Source: Prochlorococcus sp. AG-363-K07 (GTDB taxonomy: Bacteria > Cyanobacteriota > Cyanobacteriia > PCC-6307 > Cyanobiaceae). From it: a stretch of DNA of 64,000 nt. Under the pieces are notes generated by a model. It was not told the DNA's origin. It saw nothing but the letters and a program-made list of their open reading frames with translations, and did not search any database. Position numbers and translations under genes: made by a program. Positions 1 to 7,958 of the stretch are shown here, one piece after another. The DNA lies in assembly GCA_003280225.1 (NCBI GenBank), contig QCFO01000003.1:46103-110102 (forward strand), in the 5' to 3' direction. The number at the start of each line of letters is the position of its first letter. The first letter of the stretch is position 1.

Positions 1-511
1 TACTGTTATTTCGCTTGTAGCCTAATTTAGTAATTTTTGCAGATAGAAGCTCGATATCAATTGCATCTCCCTTCTTAAACGAAATACATTCTTCTACTAG
101 TGATGACTTAGGAGGTAAATGTGGCTGTAAACTTCTCTCTGTTGAGACAATCGCCACATTGTTTTTACAATCACCTGAGCATAATTCACTTAAAACTTGT
201 AACTGTCCCCAAATTATCTCATTATTTGGTTCTACTGAATCATACGGACATGACTCGCTCGTAGGGTAAAGGTATGTTTTACCCCATCCCATCAACTGTA
301 GGACTGATTGCCAAGCTGCTGCTTCCTCAAGGGTTGGAACTATTACTAATAAAGGAGCGTTTTTTTTCTTAGAAAGAGCTGAAGCTATTAAAGCCCTTCC
401 TGCTCTTGTAGCTCCTCCAATATATAAGGTTTCTTTTCGTGCTGTCCTTTCTAGAAGATCTGTGGTGATTGACGACCTCATCACATGCAACATCATCGAT
501 GTTAAAGTCAT
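1..511 (-). CDS. mfd: Transcription-repair coupling factor Mfd, N-terminal part (runs off left edge)
   Basis: The reverse strand is open from an ATG at 511 to the window edge and gives about 170 residues of the Mfd amino terminus. Near the start it reads TTDLLERTARKETLYIGGAT, then a stretch like LVIVPTLEEAAAWQSVLQ and TYLYPTSESCPYD. These resemble the UvrB-like damage-recognition module at the front of Mfd. Mfd is a DNA translocase that displaces stalled RNA polymerase and recruits UvrA. The helicase motifs lie outside the window, so the call rests on the N-terminal pattern only. No clear Shine-Dalgarno precedes the ATG. A 62-bp gap separates it from the next gene on the same strand. Confidence 0.8.
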   Translation of the reverse strand, partial: MTLTSMMLHVMRSSITTDLLERTARKETLYIGGATRAGRALIASALSKKKNAPLLVIVPTLEEAAAWQSVLQLMGWGKTYLYPTSESCPYDSVEPNNEIIWGQLQVLSELCSGDCKNNVAIVSTERSLQPHLPPKSSLVEECISFKKGDAIDIELLSAKITKLGYKRNNS

Positions 512-573
512 TTTAAGGAGAATTATGAAGGAATAAAATGAGAATTAGCTTAAAAAGAAGAGTTAAATACGAA

Positions 574-1314
574 TCAACCTGCTGTTGATGTTGATTTTAG
601 TTCAATAGATAAGAGATCATTGAACCTAGTAAGATCTTGAATACTCAGTGACTGTCTACTTTTAATGTTCATTTTGGTATGTAGAAAGTTCTTCGCTTGA
701 TTTGTACCCCATCCTAACTGTGCAATAAGCCTATCTGATATTTGCATTAAATGGTTTCTCTGATCATCTGTCATATTGTCATTAGTATTTGATTTTTGTG
801 TTCTTTCTTTAAGTTTACTAATATAATTAATCAGAATATTGTATGAAGTGATTCTTTGACGGTTTTGTATAGAAAATGTGCTTAAGAGGAATTGATTTTC
901 TTGCTCACGCGTCCAACCTAATTTCCTAACAGCTAAATCAATTTCTGCGAGTTCCTCACTCCAATCTTTTGGTTCTGGGGATTCGTCTAGCAATCTTTGA
1001 TGATTAATTCCCTCGGGCTTAGCTTCTATTAGAACTTTCTCGGTAAAATTAGACAAGTTGTCAGTCTGTTTTTTGATTTGTTTTCCTTGTCCGGATTGTT
1101 CTAATCGAGCATCGGTGGTTTCTGCTCTTTGCTCTATATTCTTGGTGTCTAGGCTCAATCGATTCTTTAAACGAAGTATTGCTGCATCCTCAGCCTCATA
1201 AACCGATTGACCCTGACCTAAGGAGCTTCCTAAACATGTTTGATTGTCCCAGAAACTGATTTTTACAATGATCTTTGTAGTCTCAATGTGGCAAAGCTCT
1301 GATTGGATATGCAT
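574..1314 (-). CDS. Conserved-type hypothetical protein with two copies of a ~45-residue C-terminal repeat
   Basis: I do not recognise a named family. The 246-residue protein has an N-terminal ~50-residue part ending in QSVYEAEDAAILRLKNRL, a polar Gln/Lys/Glu-rich linker (about 55-115), and two related C-terminal units at roughly 119-169 and 188-236. Both units carry an LGW-x-x-x-Q-x-x-x-FL core (LGWTREQENQFL and LGWGTNQAKNFL) followed by an NRQ/SRQ turn and a helix. There is no signal peptide or membrane segment, so it is probably cytosolic. It lies directly upstream of mfd on the same strand, which could mean co-transcription but gives no firm clue to function. Confidence 0.75.
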   Translation of the reverse strand: MHIQSELCHIETTKIIVKISFWDNQTCLGSSLGQGQSVYEAEDAAILRLKNRLSLDTKNIEQRAETTDARLEQSGQGKQIKKQTDNLSNFTEKVLIEAKPEGINHQRLLDESPEPKDWSEELAEIDLAVRKLGWTREQENQFLLSTFSIQNRQRITSYNILINYISKLKERTQKSNTNDNMTDDQRNHLMQISDRLIAQLGWGTNQAKNFLHTKMNIKSRQSLSIQDLTRFNDLLSIELKSTSTAG

Positions 1315-1412
1315 CGCACGTGATTTTCATGACCGTTGCTCACTTAATTATCCGCCATTCTGATTTCAAGGCAGCAAAACAAAACCTTTAAGTGAATTAT
1401 TGAAACTCTACA

Positions 1413-2141
1413 ATGGACTCTGCTTCGCTCGAATCCCTCACACCTCTTCTAGATGGGATTGATCGTTGGGTTGAACTAGCTCCCTTACTACCAGTCATAA
1501 TCTCGTTAGAACTTGTCTTGTCAGCTGACAATGCGATAGCACTGGCTTCTATTACAAGAAGGTTGAAGAATATTAAAGCCCAGTCAACAGCTCTTAATTT
1601 TGGAATTATATTATCACTATTTTTGAGATTAATACTTATTTTACTATCTCAGTTGATATTAAAACTATGGCCAATAAGATTAATCGCTGGTATTTATCTG
1701 ATAGGTTTGTTTATAAACAAGATTCTCGAGATTAGAAGCAAGGAGGTCACAGATTCAAAAGAGATTCAGAATAAGAACGATAATTCAATCTCACTAATCA
1801 GAGTAATAATCTTTCTAGGTCTTACTGACCTTGCTTTTTCTATAGATAGTATTGCAGCCGCAGTAGCAATAAGTGATCAATTTTTACTAGTAGTTACAGG
1901 AGCATTAATTGGTGTTATAGCACTCCGATTTACTTCAGGAATATTTATTAGCCTACTAGAGGAATATTCAAGACTAGAAACTGCTGGCTACATTGCAGTA
2001 GGCTTTGTAGGATTAAAGTTAATAATATCACTACTTATGCCAAATGCACATCTTCCTGAATGGTCAGTCTTCATCTTAATGATCAGTCTGTTCATTTGGG
2101 GTTTTTCAAAAAAAGAAGGGTCGGTAACTTTACCGGAGTGA
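1413..2141 (+). CDS. TerC-family integral membrane protein
   Basis: The 242-residue hydrophobic protein has about seven predicted membrane segments. It carries the two acidic signatures of the TerC family, LELVLSADNAIALAS near residue 32-46 and LGLTDLAFSIDSIAAA near 135-150. The conserved Asp residues in these helices are thought to bind cations. TerC relatives (E. coli Alx, Bacillus MeeF and MeeY) export manganese, and the plant homologue acts in thylakoid biogenesis. Substrate here is inference. The gene is transcribed divergently from the repeat protein at 574-1314 and converges on fmt with a 9-bp gap. Confidence 0.85.
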   Translation: MDSASLESLTPLLDGIDRWVELAPLLPVIISLELVLSADNAIALASITRRLKNIKAQSTALNFGIILSLFLRLILILLSQLILKLWPIRLIAGIYLIGLFINKILEIRSKEVTDSKEIQNKNDNSISLIRVIIFLGLTDLAFSIDSIAAAVAISDQFLLVVTGALIGVIALRFTSGIFISLLEEYSRLETAGYIAVGFVGLKLIISLLMPNAHLPEWSVFILMISLFIWGFSKKEGSVTLPE

Positions 2142-2150
2142 GAAATATGT

Positions 2151-3170
2151 CTACTCAAGAATACTTGAATTCTGTGTTCGAACTTGTTGCTGAAGCTGCT
2201 TTCCCATAACTGGAGTTTTTCCCTCTAGCTGGGCTTCCTCGATAAGAACGATACTGTCACAAGTTTTTACTAGTATTCCAAGATTAGAATTAAGATGAAT
2301 TATCAATCCTGGTTTAATTAAGTCCAAGTCATTAATTGAAATTTGACTTGGCATATCTTCAGACAGACGTTGGAATTCTTGTCTACTGAGCTCTCTACAT
2401 TTTAATATTTTAAGTCTTTTATTGTTGATCTTAGTATAAGCATTTGGGTACATAGCTTTCACGACTCTTTCTATAGTTGAAGGCTTATTATCCCAATTGA
2501 TTTTGAAATCTTCTTTAGTAACTATTCTTGCATATTCAACCTTACGACCAATGCTAGCCTGCTCTTTAAGAAGACCTGAGGATTGAAACTTCTCCATATT
2601 GAAATCAGTTATATCATCAAGTCGTTTTAAAAACTCAAGGATAAGATCAGCTGTTATTTGACTGAGTACTAGTCCCAGCGATTGGAAATTATGAGATGGA
2701 TTAATCGAAATTTCTTTTTCTAAAAAGATTGGTCCTGTGTCCAGTCCCTCCTCCATAAACATTATGCAAACACCTGTATTTGGATCCCCTGATAGTAAGC
2801 TCCTCTGAATTGGTGCAGCCCCTCTCCATTTCGGTAAAAGTGAAGCATGTCCATTCCAGCTACCATACCTAGGTATTTCTAGGACCTCTTTTGGCAAAAT
2901 TTGTCCGAATGCGACCACAATAAAAATATCAGCATTTAACCTTTTAATTTCTTCATGGATTTCTTTCTGACTTTTTATATGTGAAGGAGTTATAACAGGA
3001 ATACCTAATTCCATTGCTCTATGTTTAATAGGTGATGGCTGCAGATGCTTACCCCTACCCCTCCTTCTGTCAGGTTGTGAGATTACTGCTACTACATCAT
3101 GATCCGATTGGACCAGAGAATCTAGACTCAATATTGCATACTCTGGCGTACCCCAAAAGACAATCTTCAT
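2151..3170 (-). CDS. fmt: Methionyl-tRNA formyltransferase
   Basis: Formylates the amino group of initiator Met-tRNA using 10-formyltetrahydrofolate. The protein is 339 residues, a little longer than the usual ~315. It opens with MKIVFWGTPEYAILSLD and carries the formyltransferase core WNGHASLLPKWRGAAPIQR around residues 105-123, with the Asn and His catalytic residues, then GLDTGPIFLEKE with the catalytic Asp. The C-terminal OB-fold-like tRNA-binding domain follows. The start ATG overlaps the stop of tldE (ATGA), which indicates co-translation with the TldE/TldD pair upstream. Start choice is therefore well supported. Confidence 0.95.
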   Translation of the reverse strand: MKIVFWGTPEYAILSLDSLVQSDHDVVAVISQPDRRRGRGKHLQPSPIKHRAMELGIPVITPSHIKSQKEIHEEIKRLNADIFIVVAFGQILPKEVLEIPRYGSWNGHASLLPKWRGAAPIQRSLLSGDPNTGVCIMFMEEGLDTGPIFLEKEISINPSHNFQSLGLVLSQITADLILEFLKRLDDITDFNMEKFQSSGLLKEQASIGRKVEYARIVTKEDFKINWDNKPSTIERVVKAMYPNAYTKINNKRLKILKCRELSRQEFQRLSEDMPSQISINDLDLIKPGLIIHLNSNLGILVKTCDSIVLIEEAQLEGKTPVMGKQLQQQVRTQNSSILE

Positions 3171-4543
3171 TCTTCACCTGTTATCACTAAGTTGTCTACC
3201 CAAACGTGCGGAGATATACCTTGATGAGTTATTAGTGATTGCTGCTCTATTTCAATAATGGAATTTAAAACATTTTGAATATCACCTGCAACAGTAGCAG
3301 CTTCTATTGATACCTTTTCTCGACCATTAACAAGCCATCCATCAAAGGGTAATGAGAAGGAACCCTGACTTGATTTTACACCTGCATGAAGAGCATTTAA
3401 GTTCTCAATCAAAATATATTTTTCAGAAAAACTGGCGTGATTGAGACTATTATTAATAGGAAAAGAAGATGTGTTAGATCGTGAAATGACTAACCAATCA
3501 GGACCAACTGATGCTTTTGCACCGAGCCCAGCATGACCTGTAGGACTAACCCCAAGTTTTCTTGCTGTAGCCTCCGAGTGTAAGAAACTTTCGAGGATTC
3601 CTTGATTTACAAGACACAATTTTTTTGTGGGTGTACCTTCCCCATCAAAAGAACAAGAAGAGTAATTTGCTGGATGTAATCCGTCATCGTATATTGAAAG
3701 AAATGGAACAGATATTTGAGTCCCAATTGAATCTTTATTAGATAGGCTTAATCCATCAATTACAGACCTTGCATTGAACATACTACTAAAGGCGCCAATT
3801 AGTTCTAAGAAGGCCTCTGGTGAAAAACAAACAAGATAGCTGCCTGTATTTATACGCTGGTAATTAAGGTGATTGATAGTTTTCACAGCCGCCTCCTCTA
3901 CACAACCATTTATATCAAGGGCTTCTACTCCATGTGCTTGACGAACAGCACCCGAACTACGTGGTTTTTTACCTGGTTCTTGTGCTCTAGCATAAAGATA
4001 GATACTCGAATAACTTCCTTCCATGTGGCGAAATGCACCTTCGCTATTTATATAAACTCTTTTGAAGTCAGATTCTGCTAAGCCATTGTAAGGAACAGTT
4101 TTGATTGATGCGTGTTTATCAATTAACGCTTGCTCAGAAGATCTTAGAAGCTCAAATAGATACTTAATGCCTCTATGTTTATAAATTGGCTTGACAAGAT
4201 CTGGCAGAGGAGATGTAGACAAAGGAGAGAATTCTGGTATTTCAAGGGAATTTCCAAAGTGGCTAGATTGCGCTGCTCCACGAAATGCTTTTTCGAGTCC
4301 TGAATCACTCAAGTCTGTAGTACTTGTCACACCAACTTTCCCATCTCTATTCCAAACTCGAACAGTAATTGAACTTCTTTGAGACCCCTTTAGTTGTTTA
4401 GCTTGCCCTCTATCAACCTGAACAGATAAATCATTGCTACAAGATGCACCAAGATCCCATTTTTTTATTGATTCAGTTTTAGAAAGTCCTTGAAAGAAAC
4501 CTCTCAACCTATTTGAATCAAGTAATTCAGCTTGTTTGTTCAT
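3167..4543 (-). CDS. tldE: TldE/PmbA-family metalloprotease-associated subunit
   Basis: Non-catalytic partner of TldD in a heterodimeric zinc protease known from E. coli for unfolded peptide cleavage, microcin B17 maturation and CcdA turnover. The 458-residue sequence has the PmbA/TldD fold hallmarks, including SITVRVWNRDGKVGVTST near residue 60-75, SSCSFDGEGTPTKKLCLVNQ near 297-316 and GHAGLGAKASVGPD near 340. It lacks the HExxxH zinc motif seen in its neighbour, as expected for TldE. Only one base separates it from the tldD stop, and its own stop overlaps the fmt start. The three genes look like one transcript. Confidence 0.88.
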   Translation of the reverse strand: MNKQAELLDSNRLRGFFQGLSKTESIKKWDLGASCSNDLSVQVDRGQAKQLKGSQRSSITVRVWNRDGKVGVTSTTDLSDSGLEKAFRGAAQSSHFGNSLEIPEFSPLSTSPLPDLVKPIYKHRGIKYLFELLRSSEQALIDKHASIKTVPYNGLAESDFKRVYINSEGAFRHMEGSYSSIYLYARAQEPGKKPRSSGAVRQAHGVEALDINGCVEEAAVKTINHLNYQRINTGSYLVCFSPEAFLELIGAFSSMFNARSVIDGLSLSNKDSIGTQISVPFLSIYDDGLHPANYSSCSFDGEGTPTKKLCLVNQGILESFLHSEATARKLGVSPTGHAGLGAKASVGPDWLVISRSNTSSFPINNSLNHASFSEKYILIENLNALHAGVKSSQGSFSLPFDGWLVNGREKVSIEAATVAGDIQNVLNSIIEIEQQSLITHQGISPHVWVDNLVITGEE

Positions 4544-4544
4544 A

Positions 4545-5990
4545 TTAGCGACCTCCTATTGTAATAGAGTCAACCTTAATATGGGGTTGTCCAACTGTCA
4601 CGTAAATGTTCCCACTTATAGATCCACAAAAACCAGCGGCAAGATCCAAGTCATCAGCACACATAGATATCCTTGGCAGTATTTCTTTTGCTTCTCCAAT
4701 GAGAGTTGCTCCCTTTACAGGATCTGTTAATTTTCCATCCTTGATCAGGTAGCCTTCTTCAACAGAGAAATTAAATTGTCCCGTAGCTCCAACACTTCCT
4801 CCACCCATCGATTTACAATAAAGTCCGTCATCGATGCTTTCGATTAAATTGTCTGGGGTAAATTTGCCTGCAGCTATATATGTGTTTCTCATCCTACTAG
4901 CTGCTGCATATGAATAATTTTGCCGCCTACCGCTTCCAGTCCTTTTGTGGCCTGTCCTTAATTCACCTGCTCTATCACTCAAAAATCCCTTCAAGATTCC
5001 ATCCCTAATCAACACAGTCTTTTGTGATTCCATTCCTTCATCGTCAATAGAGATAGAGCCAAAAGCACCCTCACTTAAGCCTTCATCGATAGCAGTAACG
5101 GCCTCATTGGCTATTTGTTGATTAACTTTGTCCGCAAAAGGGGAAGTACCCCTTTCTAATTGAGTCGTTTCAAGTAAGTGACCGCAAGCTTCATGAAAAA
5201 TCACCCCACCAAACTTGTTTGCCAGAACTACTGGCTTTTGCCCTGCTTGCACATAACTTGCGTAAAGCATTTTTTTAGAGCTAGTACAAATATCCTCAGC
5301 GGAACTATCTTCATCCCAATTCCTAAGATCTTGTGGATTTCCTGAACTACCATACCTTCTTCCAACAGAAGATCGGTGATCCTTTTCTGCCGCCAGCGTA
5401 TTAAGACCAACTGATTGATTTAATCTAATATCCTTAGAAAAAGTACCATCGGAAGATGCTACTAGTATTTCCTGCCATGATCTGGAATAACTGGCTCTTC
5501 TTACTGTTAAATTTTTACCATATTGATTTAATTTGCGTGTACCAGCTAATATTTTATGACTAGATTCTTCAATACCAGGGCATTGGGACAACCAATTTCT
5601 TTTAGAAAGGCCATAGTCCATTAGCGGTTTCAAACCTTCGAATACAATCTTTTGATTACTTAATATCTCAAATCCAAGCATGCCAAGCGCTTGGTCTAGT
5701 GCCTGAATCAACCCATTTTCCGTAAGCTCATTGGTACTAACAAATCCATCTTTTGTTCCAGAAAAAACTCTAATTCCTGCTCCCTTACTGAAGGAAGGGC
5801 TAACACTAGTAATAATGTCTTGTTCAGCTAATATTCCCAAATTATCTGTATTCTCTAGAAAGATTTCTACAAAATCAGCCCCTGCTGCTCTCCCTCGACA
5901 AATAAGGGATTCCAGTAGATCTAACCAGTTTTCTCCAAAAGCTTGAAAGTCGCCTTCGTGATCAAGGGGTTGCCGTCTGAATGTGCTCAA
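4545..5990 (-). CDS. tldD: TldD-family zinc metalloprotease
   Basis: Catalytic subunit of the TldD/TldE protease. The zinc-binding motif HEACGH is present in GGVIFHEACGHLLETTQLE (about residues 262-280), followed by the conserved MRNTYI and GGGSVGATGQFNFSVEEGY blocks of this family. Length is 481 residues, as usual. The first codon at 5990 is TTG; no ATG start fits the N-terminal helix better. It stands first in the tldD-tldE-fmt cluster, preceded by a 197-bp gap. Substrate in this organism is unknown. No RiPP precursor or lasso/thiazole gene is visible nearby. Confidence 0.9.
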   Translation of the reverse strand: MSTFRRQPLDHEGDFQAFGENWLDLLESLICRGRAAGADFVEIFLENTDNLGILAEQDIITSVSPSFSKGAGIRVFSGTKDGFVSTNELTENGLIQALDQALGMLGFEILSNQKIVFEGLKPLMDYGLSKRNWLSQCPGIEESSHKILAGTRKLNQYGKNLTVRRASYSRSWQEILVASSDGTFSKDIRLNQSVGLNTLAAEKDHRSSVGRRYGSSGNPQDLRNWDEDSSAEDICTSSKKMLYASYVQAGQKPVVLANKFGGVIFHEACGHLLETTQLERGTSPFADKVNQQIANEAVTAIDEGLSEGAFGSISIDDEGMESQKTVLIRDGILKGFLSDRAGELRTGHKRTGSGRRQNYSYAAASRMRNTYIAAGKFTPDNLIESIDDGLYCKSMGGGSVGATGQFNFSVEEGYLIKDGKLTDPVKGATLIGEAKEILPRISMCADDLDLAAGFCGSISGNIYVTVGQPHIKVDSITIGGR

Positions 5991-6187
5991 GCGAAAAAAA
6001 CGTACAGGACTCTAGTTCTATAACTTTAGATGCCATCATGCATTTTTGGGGTTAAAAGTCTAATATAAACATTATGCTATTCAAAGATTCCTCTAGGCAA
6101 ACCAATAGTTCGAGAAATAATGACAAAACCTGTTTGTGCTTATCTAGTGAATTGGCTACTTTAATAACTAGTATCTTAGATATTTAG

Positions 6188-6664
6188 TTAATTTGATCCT
6201 AACCACTTCTGACCATTTAAACGTTGTAATATTCTTGAGATAATCAATGGACCTGTTATCCTTTTCTCATCAATAAGAAAAGATTCTATTGTACTAGCTA
6301 TAGGAGTTTCAGATAAGCAGATTGTCTTTGAAGATTTAATGTTATCGGAACTAAAGCACACCCAAAATAGGCGATTGCTAGATATTTCACATACTAACAT
6401 CCAGCAGTTTCCTCCGATAACTGGTCGTTCTCCTGATTTCAGAGTTAAGGACTTTGGAGGAAAGCCCTTTCTCGTAAGCGAATTAGTAAGATCAGGGATT
6501 AGATGATCTAATATAAATTCCGAAAAAGGTTTCTCTTCCGGTTTTACAGGTTTAGTAGAAACACTGTCGGGGGTTGATTGATTCAAGTTTTTTCCTGCAG
6601 TAACACTCGTAAATTCAGAATTAGTAGAACCTTCATTCTTTTTATTGGCTGATTTGTCCTCCAC
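6188..6664 (-). CDS. Small cyanobacterial protein, DUF2996-like
   Basis: The 158-residue protein has a low-complexity polar N-terminus (Ser, Thr, Lys, Pro; residues 1-45) followed by a compact ~110-residue domain. That domain starts PFSEFILDHLIPDLTNSLTR and includes VIGGNCWMLVCEISSNRLFW, then ends with QRLNGQKWLGSN. The pattern resembles cyanobacterial proteins of unknown function assigned to DUF2996, though I hold that family name only tentatively. No membrane segment or signal peptide is visible. It sits between the 6729-7349 membrane protein and tldD on the same strand, with gaps on both sides, so it may have its own promoter. Confidence 0.7.
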   Translation of the reverse strand: MEDKSANKKNEGSTNSEFTSVTAGKNLNQSTPDSVSTKPVKPEEKPFSEFILDHLIPDLTNSLTRKGFPPKSLTLKSGERPVIGGNCWMLVCEISSNRLFWVCFSSDNIKSSKTICLSETPIASTIESFLIDEKRITGPLIISRILQRLNGQKWLGSN

Positions 6665-6728
6665 CTGTCGATTCTATGTAGACCATCTAAGTTTTAATTA
6701 TATAACAAGGCATGAATTGAGCTAGGTT

Positions 6729-7349
6729 TCACAACCAATTTTCTTTTAGAGCATTACCCCAGTCTTCTTCGCTGTCCTTAGGAATACTCTTCTCCTGATA
6801 TTCGTTGTCATATATTTCATCCTGAGAGAAATTGTCATAAAAGGGATTGTTTTCCTGTTCTTCATGATTAGCGAGAGGTGAGGGATCGTCCTCTAGCCCA
6901 TAGTCATAATCGATATTGCTCTTTGGATCCTCGCCATTTTTTATTATTCTAAATGGAACCGATAAGGTAGGGGAAGGGTCTCTGTAGTCTCTTTCTGGTG
7001 TGTATTGAATTGAATTTAGATTTTTATTTTGATTTTGACTCGATATATTTGTAGATTCACTATATGAAGATTCTGCGTCCTGTACATATTGTGTTTCCCG
7101 ATCAGGTCGAATTCGAACCTGTCGCTTAAAAGTCTGGAGAAGGTTTGAATTCGCAGCAATGGAAGCTGAAGAAAAAATTACACCAGATATGCAGCCAACT
7201 GACATAAGAACCCCTAAAGGTAGAACAGGAGACTGCCACGTTAAAATCCTTATACGTGCTGGTTTGCTTAAATTAAGTGAGGAAACGAGAAGGACTGAAA
7301 TCATTGGACTAAGAACCACTATCAGTCCTAATTTTTTATATATGTTCAT
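6729..7349 (-). CDS. Small two-helix membrane protein with acidic cytosolic tail, unknown function
   Basis: The protein opens MNIYKKLGLIVVLSPMISVLL and has two hydrophobic segments (about residues 6-24 and 40-62 from this start). They are followed by a long polar, acidic tail rich in Asp, Glu, Asn, Ser and Tyr. I chose ATG 7349 because it overlaps the ubiX stop as ATGA. An upstream in-frame ATG at 7367 would add MARASE and overlap ubiX by 22 bp. The arrangement of two helices plus tail resembles LapA-type small membrane proteins, but I do not claim that family. It is translationally linked to ubiX. Confidence 0.7.
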   Translation of the reverse strand: MNIYKKLGLIVVLSPMISVLLVSSLNLSKPARIRILTWQSPVLPLGVLMSVGCISGVIFSSASIAANSNLLQTFKRQVRIRPDRETQYVQDAESSYSESTNISSQNQNKNLNSIQYTPERDYRDPSPTLSVPFRIIKNGEDPKSNIDYDYGLEDDPSPLANHEEQENNPFYDNFSQDEIYDNEYQEKSIPKDSEEDWGNALKENWL

Positions 7350-7954
7350 TTCTGAGGCCCTTGCCATCGTTTAGGTTCACCTATTTCTAAATCGAAAGCA
7401 TCAAACAATCTAAAAACCATAAAATCAATCATCTGATCTAGTGATTTTGGCATGGTGTACCAGGCTGGAATTGGAGGACATATAACAGCTCCGCATTCTG
7501 CAAGGTGTGTCATGTTCCTTAAGTGGATCAAACTAAAGGGCATCTCGCGTGGAGCAAGAACTAATTTTCTTCGTTCCTTTAATTGAACATCAGCACATCT
7601 TTCGATAAGATTTAATGAAAAGCCTGAGGCAATTCTACCAAGAGTTCCCATGCTGCATGGAACAATAATCATGCCCATTGTTTTAAAACTTCCGCTTGCA
7701 ATACTGGCTGAGTTATCATTCCATCTGTGACAGATTAGATTCCCATTTGTAGTAGAAAGTCTATGGCGCCAGAAATCGGCTTGAAGTTTAGGTTCTAGAG
7801 GAAGACTAATATTAGTTTCACTGCTCCAAACTTGGAAGGCTCCTCGGCTAACAATTACATGTACATCATAGTTATTCTTTAACAAATGATAGATAGATCT
7901 TTCTGCTAGAACCTGAGCTGATGCTCCGGATATTCCTATTATAATGGGCTTCAT
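7346..7954 (-). CDS. ubiX: UbiX-family flavin prenyltransferase
   Basis: Transfers a dimethylallyl group to FMN to make prenylated FMN, the cofactor of UbiD-type decarboxylases used in quinone synthesis. The 202-residue protein has the flavoprotein signature IIIGISGASAQVLAERSIYHLL at the N-terminus. It also has IVPCSMGTLGRIASGFSLNL around 100-119 and RRKLVLAPREMPFSLIHLRN around 129-148, matching the Pad1/UbiX family. It is followed by a 4-bp overlap with the small membrane protein and preceded by only 4 bp after the RNB-like gene, so it belongs to a minus-strand operon. Confidence 0.93.
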   Translation of the reverse strand: MKPIIIGISGASAQVLAERSIYHLLKNNYDVHVIVSRGAFQVWSSETNISLPLEPKLQADFWRHRLSTTNGNLICHRWNDNSASIASGSFKTMGMIIVPCSMGTLGRIASGFSLNLIERCADVQLKERRKLVLAPREMPFSLIHLRNMTHLAECGAVICPPIPAWYTMPKSLDQMIDFMVFRLFDAFDLEIGEPKRWQGPQK

Positions 7955-7958
7955 ACTG

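Noticed and set aside
4545..5990. TldD/TldE as part of a modified-peptide cluster
   Set aside because: No precursor peptide, cyclase or exporter is near; fmt and small unknowns flank the pair, so a housekeeping role is simpler.
6081..6184. Short forward frame of about 38 residues between tldD and the DUF2996-like gene
   Set aside because: No ribosome site, no recognisable pattern, and Ser/Asn-rich content typical of chance frames in AT-rich gaps.
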